The notes below the pieces were generated by a model. That model was not told where the DNA came from and did no database searches. It saw nothing but the letters and a program-made list of their open reading frames with translations. From the NCBI RefSeq assembly GCF_954871325.1, contig NC_088777.1, positions 23,165,366 through 23,229,365 on the forward strand: a stretch of 64,000 nt of DNA, read 5' to 3'. The stretch is from Gordionus sp. m RMFG-2023 (taxonomy: Eukaryota > Nematomorpha > Gordioida > Chordodea > Parachordodidae). The position numbers were made by a program, and so were the translations under genes. Shown here in pieces: positions 25,401 to 37,400 of this stretch (its first letter is position 1; each line of letters starts with the position of its first letter).

Positions 25401-28400
25401 AGATCTTACCTTCATTGTAAATTAGTTATGATTAAAACATGAAATTCAAAAACTGCGATATTTTTGATTTACGATAATTTTCTATAAGTTACCAAAATAT
25501 CGAAATTAGTTTAAATCACGATTGGAATTTTGAAACTAACTTTAAATTATCATATTAAAATCATTTTGAGTTAAATATAAAAAAACTTAGTGTAATTGGT
25601 TTAGCTGTGTCCAAAAAAAACCTCAAAATTTATAAATTTTCGCAAATTAATAAAATTATGAAACATGTCTGAATCTTCCATTATTTATTTTTTTACAAAA
25701 AAACAAAAATACCTAAAAAAAATAAAGCAAAAAACAATTATAAAAGCGAAAAAAGAGAAAAAAATAAAGCAAAAAACATTTATAAAAGCAAAAAAAGAGA
25801 ATAAAATACGAAAAATAACATACTTTAATATTACTTACTAGTTTTTCATAAAAATTACCCAAATAAATAAATTTTTATATGAAATTTATTTATTTTTTTA
25901 AAAAATAAATTTTTATATGAAATTTATTTATTTTTTTAAAAAATAAATTTTTATATGAAATTTATTTATTTTTTTAAAAAATAAATTTTTGTAAATGACG
26001 AAAAATAATTTCTATTTAATTTTAACATTAAAAATAGAATGTTAATTTTTTATTAAAATCAATTTATTTTTTAGATTTTGGACACATATAAAAAGGAATA
26101 ACCGACGTTATTTTTGAAATTGTGTATTGTTTATAATATATTTTTCTACTTCAGGCTGTGTCCTAAATATCAAAATTACATAAAAATTATATCGCGCAAT
26201 TTGCGCGAATCTAGCGAAAAATAATATAAGCCATTTTTAATGGAAAATTAAAATGTTGGCCTAAATGATTTTGCGCAAATTACGTGATTCTTAAAAATTT
26301 TACGATTCGTAAAACTTCAATCATTTTATCATTAAACTTTTGCAAATTGAGGGAATAAAAATGGGGAACGAATATCAATTGATGGAAAATATAAGACCTT
26401 ATAGACATTAGTGGTGTAATAGCGACCTTAAATATAGAGATACAGCTGCAAATAAAGTCAAATGGGGAGAGATTATATAAATATTATTTTATAGGTTCAG
26501 GAGCTGCTATGATGAACAGCAAGCACCTTAAATTTGTTGAAGATTTTTACTGGCTAAAAGAAAATGTGGAGGATATATGTAAGCACACTAAAGCAAGTTT
26601 CAGTTTGAAACAATCTAAGGGTGCTATTAATGTACAAATATCTCCACATGTATTATAACAAAATTAGAACTATATAATAATCTATATTTTAGGATTATGA
26701 GCCAAACATTCAAGATATATTTATGTACAAATATCATCACAAGTATTATAACATTAAATTTTACTATATAATAATAATCTATATCTTAGGATTATGAGCC
26801 AAACATCCAAGATATGTTAAATATACAAATATCATCACAAATATCATCACAAATATTATAACATTAAATTAGAACTATATAATAATCTATATCTTCGGAT
26901 TTAAAGCCAAACACACAAGATATGTTAAATGATATAGTCAATCAGAAACAAATTTTTGAATTTAAAATGAAATTTTCCCTTTCATATTTATAATTTTCTG
27001 TATTATTTTCCTATTTATAATTTTGTATATTTTTATAATAAAAAATTATTATGTTAAATGAATTTTTATAAAATGTGATTTAAGTCATTTTAGCAGTTTA
27101 AATACAAATCAAAACAACACTTTTTATTGAATATTTATAAATAAATGTAATAACTTTGACAAATTTAAACATTCATAAGATAAGGTAAGGTAATTAAAAA
27201 ATAAATGTATATGAAAATTTTGGAATAAGGATTTCATAATTGTGGCGGGAAAGTGGCAACGTTTTTTGGCGGCTAATGGAGGTCTAAAAGGTTCCCTGTG
27301 ATCTGGGTCTAGAATAGGATCACCGTCTCCTCGACGGGGTGTAAAAACCACTTAAAGAGGTTGATGTCAGGAAGGGCATCCGATTGTAAAAACCTTGCTA
27401 CAAAATTTCCCTATGGTTACAACAAAGCATGGGCGGGGTACAGCCCAAAGTACCCCGTGGGCCTCCTCATCCGCCTATGACAAAAAGAAGGATCGGAAAC
27501 CTGGTGGAACCACTATTCATGAAAATGAAACTTATGACGGCCATAAACGACCTGATAAAAAGTGGAGAAACCAGTTTACGGGTGATCGAGTTAGGGTCGC
27601 AACATGGAATGTTGGGAGTATGATGGGAAGAGCGGGAGAAGTCGTCGATGTATTGCACAGAAGGCATATAGATGTGTGCTGCATACAGGAGACTAGATGG
27701 AAAGAAAATGGAACCAGAATGATTGGCAAGACTAGCGAAAAGTATAAATTCTTTTGGGAAGGAGGTAATGGTGGTAAGACTGAAGTTGGGGTATTGGTTG
27801 CAGAGAAATTGGTAGACAAAGTAGTCGAAGTGAGAAGGCTAGACAACCAGATAATGGTTATCAAGATGATTTTTGGTAGAAAGCTATATAATATTATCTC
27901 GGCATATGTTCCTTAGGTTGGAAGAAGTGAAGAAGAGAAAGATATATTTTGGGACAGTCTATTGGGGGTGACATCAAGACTGGCAAATGAAGAGGAGATT
28001 ATCCTGGCTGGTGATCTGAATGGACATGTGGGAGCGAGTAGTGAGGGTTATAAAGGAGTACATGGAGGGTTCAGTTACGGCATGAGAAATTTGGAAAGAG
28101 AGAAGATTTTAGATTTTAGTGATGCTATGGATATGATTGTCTGTAATACAATGTTTAAGAAAGAATCAGAGAAGCTGGTGACTTATAAGTCGGGTAATAC
28201 CAAAAGTGCATACTTGTTATTGAGATGTGATCGATGTAGTGTAAAAAATGTGAAAGTGATACCAGGAGAGGAATGTATAAATAAGCATCGACTAGTTGTA
28301 GGAGATCTCACTCTTAAAGGTGCCAGGGTCAGTAAAAGAAAGTTTGTCCCAAGGCTGAAGGTTTGGAAATTGAAGGAGGAGAGTGCTAGACGTCAATTCA

Positions 28401-31400
28401 ATATGGCATTGGCGATTAGGGAGGCGGAGGTGGCACAAGCATCTGGGGTGAATGACAAGTGGGAAGCCATGAAGAAAGCCTGGGTAATGACAACTGAGGA
28501 GGTATGTGGATGGACAAAAGGGCCGCCTAAACATAAGGAGACTTGGTGGTGGAACCCGGAGGTAGCGAAAGCCGTAGATGAGAAACGGAGGTGTTTCAAA
28601 GTATGGTATAATAGCAAAGAAAATAGTGATAATGATATTTACAAGATGGCTAAAAGAAATGCTAAGAAATTAATAGTAGTGTTGTTAAATGGCTCATTTT
28701 GAGCTGAATTTTAAAAACGGCTAACTCAATATTTCATCCCGAATAATATTACGCAAGCCTGAAGATTTTGTCTATAGAAGGAACAAAGGTTTGAATATCT
28801 AATGACGAAACTTCGAGGCTTATGCAATATTTTTCTGGCTAAAATATTGAGTTAGTCGTTTTACAACACTAATTAATAGTGAAGGCTCAAGAAAAAAGAC
28901 ACAAGTTTGCTAATGAAATGGAATGCGCTGATGGAATTGGAAATATGGTTAGAATGGCAAAACAGATGTCAAAAAAGAGGCAGGATGTGATAGGTGTAAA
29001 GTGTTTGAAAAATATGGAAGGAAAAATAAGAACAACTGGAAGATTTACATGAAAGGACTTTTGAATGAAGAAAATGAATGGGATAATAATATTAGTTGTG
29101 CAAAGGTAGAAGGTTCATGGTGTAAATTTGGCAAGGACGAGATAAAGAGAGCAGTGAAAAAGATGAAGAAAGGGAAGGCATCGGGTTTAACAATGGTGGT
29201 ATCAGAGATGTTTAAAGGTTCTGATGATTTAGGGATTGAATGGTTAATGAATTTAGCCAAAATTGTCACAGAAGGTACTATTCCCGAGGACTGACGAAGA
29301 AGTATAATTATCCCAGTATACAAGGGGAAAGGTGATCCTTTAGATTGCAGGTCTTACAGAGCTATTAAACTCTTGGAACATGCAATGAAAGTATTTGAGA
29401 GAGTGTTAGAGAAGCGGTTAAGGGAACAAATTAAAATTGATGAAATGCAGTTTGGTTTTACATCGGGAAAAGGCATGACAGATGCAATTTTTGTGGTGAG
29501 ACAAATTCAGGAGAAGTATCTTGCGAAGGAAAAGAAATTCTATTATGCGTTTGTTGATTTGGAGAAAGCATTTGATAGGGTGCTGCATGAGATTACTAGA
29601 TGGGCCTTGAGAAAATCAGGTGTGAAGGAATGGTTGGTTACCGCAGTGATGGCAATGTATGTTGAAGCACAAACAGCAGTACGGACGGATTATGGTGATA
29701 GTGACAGCTTTGAGGTGAAGGTAGGACTTCATCAAGGATCCGTGCTGAGTCCATTATTATTTATCTTAGTAATGGATGTGGTGGCTAGAAAAATGCGTGA
29801 AGGACTTCCCTGGGAGATATTATATGCAGATGACCTTGTATTAATGGCAAACAGTGAGGGAGAATTGAGGGATAAAGTTAGTAAATGGAAGATGACTATG
29901 GAAGCAAAGGGCCTGAAAATGAATGCATCAAAAACAAAGGTGATGATTGGTGGGGAAAATCTAAAGATGGAGGAATCCGGTAAGTGGCCTTGTGGTGTAT
30001 GTGGGAAAGGAGTTGCTAGAAATTCTATCCAATGCACCAGATGCCAGAAATGGGTACATAAAAGATGTAGCGGGGAAAAGGGCAGTTTGATGTAAGAAAG
30101 AATGACCTTTATTTGTAGAACATGCATGAAAGGGATACATAATAATGATAACCTAAAAAATGGTGGTCTGGATATTGGCAATGGGTTAACCCTAGAAAAA
30201 GTGGATAAGTTTTGTTATTTAGATGATATGCTAAACGCAGATGGTGGTGTAGATTCTGCCGTTGTTGCAAGGATCAGACAAGCTTGGAATAAGTTCAGAG
30301 AGATGTCGTATATTCTTACAAATAAAAAAGTTTCTCTGAAGTTAAAGGGGAAAGTTTACGTAAGCTGTGTGAGGAGTTGTTTAGTTTATGGCGGTGAAAC
30401 ATGGGCAATGAAAGCGACTCACGACACGAAGCCAAATTAAAAAGAACAGAGATGAGGATGGTAAGATGGATGTGTGGAATATCTCTGAGAAAAAAACTAG
30501 CAAGGAATTGCGAGCAAGATTTGGTATAGAAATGATTGGTATGGTAATGCGACAAAATAGACTAAGATGGTTTGGGCTTTTGGAACGTACGACAAGAGAT
30601 GACTGGGTAAAGAGATGCACAATGATGGAGGTAGGAGGATCAAGACCTAGAGGAAGACCCAAGATGACGTGGACAAATGTGATAGCGGTGGATATGAGAA
30701 GCATGAATCTTACAAGTATTGATGCTCAGGACCGTCAAAAATGGAAAAGAAAAATCAGAGGGAAAACTGGCCTACTCGGGTAAACCTGGAAATCGCCATA
30801 AAACGGAGAAGAAGAAGTAATATTAGTTTCTAAGGATTTATATAAGTGTTTAAATTTGAAACTCATGAAACTTATTATCTTCAAATAATATAAAATATAG
30901 AATTAGTAAACATTCACATCAAACATTTTATATATTATAAATTGAAAATAAATGTATGATTTGGGACATGTTTTGTACCTCTCTTTTTTTTAATTTAGGA
31001 CACAGCCTCAGAAATAAATAAATAAAATTATCATGAAAATAAAAAATTAAAAACATATAATTTATTATGTTCAATCTATTTTATTCAACATAAGAAATCT
31101 GCTGTCATCCTAGATGGTACATTTTTTTTAAATAATTTATAAAAGCATAATGAATGACCAAGTTAGCATAGAATGTGTGTAAACAAAAAGAATGTGTGTA
31201 AACAAAAAGAATGTGTGTAAACAAAAAGAATATTATCAGAGGAACCTTTCATTTCAGAATAAATTTAGGCATTGCTATAAAATTTAATAGAAAAATTAAA
31301 TTATTATAATATATCATTTTTAGAGATTCTACCCTAGACATATTAAAAAATACAGGATAAAACAATATGAGAACATCAACTCTTGTGTGTCATTCAAAAT

Positions 31401-34400
31401 GATAGCAACAAAAATGAAGATTTAATGATTCCCCAAAAAAATATATTATCAATCAACCTTATATCAGAAACCTTTATTATATAATTTATAATTGAAGGAA
31501 TACACCCCTCTTTCAATTGTTGAACAATAGGAATTTATTCAACTGATAAAAGGAATATCAGATCCAATTCTGTATCAGGACAATTCAGCGAAACTTTTAG
31601 CCTAACAAATGTCGTTTATCGCGAAGGTAATATTGCAAAACCAATTCCCCGAAACATTTATAGTGAAGACAATAACGCGAACTTATTTATTTCAGAGAAA
31701 TATTAATCGTGAATACTTTAGAGCGAATACATTTTAGCAAAACTTTTATCGCGATGAGAATGTGTTTGAGTTAAGTCTTTATCGTAAGTGTATTACCGCA
31801 AAACAATAAATATATTGCGAATGCATTTATTTAAAGTAAAACAACATATTCAATATTAATTTACACACAAAAGTCCCTTAAATCATAAATGCGAAATTTT
31901 TATGGATTTTTGTTACTTGTTTATAAGCAAGCATGTAACCCTGTTTTCTCCTTACTTGTGGTTGTAAGTATGGAGGTGACATTTTGGTTCAGGTTTTTGC
32001 CCAGATAAATTTACCCCCCCCCCCAACATAAATTTATAAAATGTGCTTTATGCCATTAAAGATAAATTTTAACAAGTATTTTTAAAATTTTGAATTAGGG
32101 AAATACTTTATTTCATTTGGATGTAACTTATTTTGAATCTCCATTCAAAATTTGATAGACAGTCAAATAGTTTATAATTGTTTTTAGTTAGTGACTGGCA
32201 AAACTGATTGATGAATTTATAAATATTACTAGACACTAAATATTGATACAACCCAGATATCTTCGCCAATAAGGATGAAGGTTTTACTAATGAACTCAAG
32301 ATTAATATATTAATAAAGCCTAGGTTCCTTGTGTATTCTTATAAAATAAGACTTTGAGAAAAAAATAGAGCAGGATAGCAAAATATTTTATTCCAATAAT
32401 AAATTTTATAAACCAAAAAGTTCATTAATCATTATATAAATTTATTAAGGCTAAAAGAAAATTAAAATGAATCAATCTTGTAACGATTTTTTTTTAAATA
32501 TTATTCAAACAACATAAAAATAAATGTTTTAAAATAAAATTTAGCAATTATCTGATATTAAATTCACTATAATATCTTAGCAATATATGTTTCGCGTAAT
32601 AGTTTTCACTAGTGTTGCGTAATCGGCTAATTTTAGACGACTAAAAACTGCTTAGCCGAGATTTTAGGTAAAAAAATCGGCTAAGCCTAATTAGGTATAG
32701 CCTAAAAATCGGCTAAGCCTAATTAGGCTAAGCCTAAAAATCGGCTAAACCTAATTAGGCTAAGCCTAAAAATCGGCTAAACCTAATTAGGCTAAGCCTA
32801 AAAATCGGCTAAGCCTAAAAATGGGCTAAGCCTAAAAATTGGCTAAAATAAATTAGTCAAAATTCTGCATCGATGCTTAGCATTAATTATTATTTATTTA
32901 TTTTAGTAAAATAATTTATTTTATTTATATTTAATGTAAATATTTTATTATTATCAACAAATAAACATGATATGATTTAATATTTTTTATTTATATTATT
33001 ATATTTTGAAATGAAAATAAATTTATTTATTTGATGTTTTTTTAATAAAAAAAATAATATGCTGCTATATTGTAAAAATGTAATATTCTTTATAATATAA
33101 TTTATTAGTGATTTTCACAATCTTCTTTGTAAATACATCTTTTATTGAGGAATTATATTGTAAATTTTATTAGATAAATAAACAATCTTTTAGGTGAAAT
33201 CTTTTATCATTTTTTTAAAATTATCTATTTATTATTAAATAAGGTGGATTTTATGAAACTTTTTTGATGTTATTTTATATGATCTTTTTAAGGATAATAT
33301 TTTAATGTGACAATTGTCATAATCGTTCTTTTATAAGTTTTTTGAATTTTTTTGAAGGAAGTATGTTAAAATAAGTATTAATAACATGTGTAAATACAAA
33401 TTTAGTGAAGATGTACCAATGAAAAGTGACAATTGTCATAATCGTTATTTTTAAAGTTTTTCGAATTTTTTTGACGAAAATATGTTAAAATAAGAATTAA
33501 TAACATGTGTAAATATAAATTTAGTGAAGATGTACCAATGAAAAGTGACAATTGTCATAATGGTTAATTTTAAAGTTTTTTGAATTTTTTTGACGAAAAT
33601 ATGTTAAAATAAGTATTAATAACATGTGTAAATATAAATTTAGTGAAGATGTACCATAGAAAACTGACAATTGTCATAATCGCTATTTTTAAAGTTTTTT
33701 GAATTTTTTTGACGAAAATATGTTAAAATAAGTATTAATACCAATGAAAAGTGACATTTGTCATAATCGTTAATTTTAAAGTTTTTTGAATTGAAGATGT
33801 GCCATAGAAAAGTGACAATTGTCATAATCGTTATTTTTAATTTTTTGAATTTTTTTGACGAAAATATGTTAAAATAAGTATTATAATAACATGTGTAAAT
33901 ATAAATTTAGTGAAGATGTACCAATGAAAAGTGACAATTGTCATAATCGTTATTTTTAAAGTTTTTTGAATTTTATTGACAAAGATATTTTAAAATAAGT
34001 ATTGATAACATGTTTAAATAAAAATTTAGTGAACATGTACTCTATTGACAAAGATATTTTAAAATAAGTATTGATAACATGTTTAAATAAAAATTTAGTG
34101 AACATGTACTCTAGATAAGCGACAATTGTCATAATCGTTATTTTTAAAGTTTTTTGATTTTTTTTGACGAAAATAGTTAACTTGCATCGATATTGATTTT
34201 AAAATAGAAAAAAAAGTTTACCCAAATTTTAAACAAGATTGTCTGGTGAAAATTGGTAAAAAAATAATAATTTCTAACTTAGGATTAGATATTATGATAT
34301 AAATTTTGCATATTAATTTCTGACCCGATGAACAAATGTAATAAAATGCCAATTTGCTCCTGTTTTTGGGGAAGAATCTATTATTACCATATGTTTTTCT

Positions 34401-37400
34401 ATGGCATATACTCAGGCAATTTTAATTTTACAATCTATATTTTTACCCATTTACATCAAAGAAATTTTAAAAATAACGATTATGACAATTGTCACTTTTC
34501 TATAGTACATCTTCACTAAATTTTTATTTAAACATGTTATTATTACTCATTTTAACATATTTTCGTCAACAAAAATCAAAAAACTTGAAAAATAATGATT
34601 ATGACAATTGTCGCTTATCTAGAGTACATCTTCATTAAATTTTTATTTAAACATGTTATATATACATATTTTAAAATATTTTCGTCAAAAAAATTCAAAA
34701 AACTTTAAGAATAACGATTATGACAATTGTCACTTTTCATTGGTACATCTTCACTAAATTTATATTTACACATGTTATTAATACTTATTTTAACATATTT
34801 TCGTCAAAAAAATTTAAAAAATAACGAATATGACAATTGTCACTTTTCATTGTCTTCACTAAATTTATATTTACACATGTTATTAATACTTATTTTAACA
34901 TATTTTCGTCAAAAAATTCAAAAAACTTTAAAAATAACCATTATGACAATGTCAATTTTCTATGGTACATCTTCACTAAATTTTATTTAAACATGTTATC
35001 AATACTTATTTTAACATATTTTCTTCAAAAAAATTCAAAAAACTTATAAAATAACGATTATGACAATTGTCATTTTTCTATGGTACATCTTCACTAAATT
35101 TTTATTTAAACATGTTTTTAATACTTATTTTAACATATTTTCTTCAAAAAAATTCCAAAAACTTATAAAATAACGATTATAATAATTGTCACTTTTCTAT
35201 GGTACATCTTCACTAAGTTTTTATTTAAACATGTTTTTACTACTTATTTTAACATATTTTCTTCAAAAAAATTCAAAAAACTTTAAAAATAACGATTATG
35301 ACAAATGTCACTTTTCATTGGTACATCTTCACTAAATTTATATTTACACATGTTATTAATACTTATTTTAACCTATTTTCTTCAAAATATAAAATAACGA
35401 TTATGACAATTGTCACTTTTCTATGGTACATCTTCACTAAATTTTTATTTAAACATGTTTTTAATACTTATTTTAACCTATTTTCTTCAAAATATAAAAT
35501 AACGATTATGACAATTGTCACTTTTCTATGGTACATCTTCACTAAATTTTTATTTAAACATGTTTTTAATACTTATTTTAACATATTTTCTTCAAAAAAA
35601 TTCAAAAAACTTTAAAAATAACGATTATGACAATTGTCAATTTTCTATGGTACATCTTCACTAAATTTTTATTTAAACATGTTATTAATACTTATTTTAA
35701 CATATTGTCGTCAAAAAAATTCAAAAAACTTTAAAAATAACGATTATGACAATTGTCACTTTTCTTTGGTACATCTTCACTAAATTTATATTTACACATG
35801 TTATTAATACTTATTTTAACCTATTTTCTTCAAAAAAATTCAAAAAACAAATAACGATTATGACAATTGTCACATTAAAATATTATCCTTAAAAAGATCA
35901 TATAAAATCATCAAAAAAGTTTCATAAAATCCACCTCATTTAATAAAAAAGATAATTTAAAAAAAATGATAAAAAAATTATAAAAGATTTCACCTAAAAG
36001 ATTGTTTATTTATCTAATAAAATTTACAATATAATTCCTCAATAAAAGATGTATTTATAAAGAAGATTGTGAAAATCACTAATAAATTATATTAAAAAGA
36101 ATATTACAATTTTACAATATAGCAGCATATTATTTTTTTTATTAAAATAACATCAAATAAATAAATTTATTTTCATTTGAAAATATAATAATATAAATAA
36201 AAAATATTAAATCATATCATGTTTATTTGTTGATAATAATAAAATATTTACATTAAATATAAATAAAATAAATTATTTTACTAAAATAAATAAATAATAA
36301 TTAATACTAAGCATCGATGCAGAATTTTGACTAATTTTTAGCAGATTTATATAGGCTTAGCCGATTTTTAGGCTTAACCTAATTAGGCTTAGCCGATTTT
36401 TAGTTTTAGCCGATTTTTAGGCTTACCTAATTAGGCTTAGCCGATTTTTAGGCTTAGCCTTATTAGGCTTAGGCGTAGTTTTTAGCCGATTACGCAACAC
36501 TAGTTTTCACTATATTGTCTTTGCGATTTGGGTTTTGCAATAATGACTTTGTTATTTTTTGCGATTATCAATTTGCAAAAAAAGTTTCACTGTAATCTAT
36601 TCACTTTAAATGTTTCGTGATAAAAGTTTTGCCCAAAAGTGCTTTGCAATAAAAGTTTCACTAATTAACATAGAACCATGGTCATTAAACTAAAACAAAG
36701 TGAATTTTATTATATGGAATAATATATGTTCAAATATTATCTCCTACATCAATCAATGGATAAATTACAAAAGGAGAAAGAAGGATATTATGATGACCTA
36801 GTTCCGAAAATATTTAGTTAGCAAAAATTAAGTGTTTTACTAAAGTATTGTTTACCTTTAATGTTACATTAATTGGTCTGGTAGAAAGATATGAAAAAAT
36901 TGTTAATTAATCACCCAAGCCGATATTTTTTATTTTTAGTTGAATATTATTTTCTTACAATAATATTAATTTTATTTATTTGTATGAAATTAGGTGTCAT
37001 ATATCTTTTATTTTATGTTTAAAAAATTTTAAAATTTTTACAGAATCTGTTGTATTATTAAAAACCCAGAAAAGGTTCATATAAACTGTCAAATGTATTA
37101 CTCGCTTCATTTTTTTGACAAAAATTTAGTCATGGTTTGGTTGACAATTTGTTCAATCTTAAAAATTTTATATTTTGAATCAAAATGTGCAGCATTTAAA
37201 GCTATTATTAAAAATATGCAAGAATTATTAATAGAGGCAATCTCTAAATATAAAATCTTATTCTAATGTATGAGATAACACTAAAATAAATGATGACTTT
37301 TTAATTTTGTTGATTATCATAATCAAACACCACAATGAACAATAAATCCCCACAGTATTGATTTCAAATATTTCAATATCAAGATTAGGCTATTAAATTA

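Larger units (their letters stand above)
27235..30822 (+). mobile_element. RTE-like non-LTR retrotransposon (LINE)
   Basis: Starts with a typical leader (gatgtcaggaagggcatccg at about 27363) and ends aaaacggagaagaagaag, the short purine repeat tail common in RTE-like LINEs. The protein is encoded in the plus direction but broken by at least one stop (about 27914) and several shifts. It is also split between endonuclease and reverse transcriptase by a 195-bp MITE (28677-28871). It carries an apurinic-type endonuclease, a reverse transcriptase with a PHD-like finger and a C-terminal conserved tail. It inserted in the Harbinger element at 26154-31007. Confidence 0.9.
26154..31007 (+). mobile_element. 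PIF/Harbinger-like element hosting a LINE
   Basis: Perfect 15-bp inverted ends ggctgtgtcctaaat (26154-26168) and atttaggacacagcc (30993-31007), flanked by the 3-bp sequence tca on both sides (26151-26153 and 31008-31010). The ggctgtgtcc tip and 3-bp duplication fit PIF/Harbinger-type transposons. At about 26380-26480 the plus strand reads [10 protein letters not shown], a stop, then [17 protein letters not shown]. That is the pattern of a MADF DNA-binding domain, the type encoded by the second gene of Harbinger elements. No transposase is left. About 3.6 kb of its length is the nested LINE. Confidence 0.8.

Noticed and set aside
34328-35615. Several open frames with repeated [20 protein letters not shown] text
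   Set aside because: They follow from the 118-bp repeat unit and lack any codon-level sign of selection.
33300-35880. CRISPR-like array of regularly spaced repeats
   Set aside because: Units are contiguous tandem copies without unique spacers, in two opposed blocks inside an element with hAT-type target duplications, in a eukaryotic genome.
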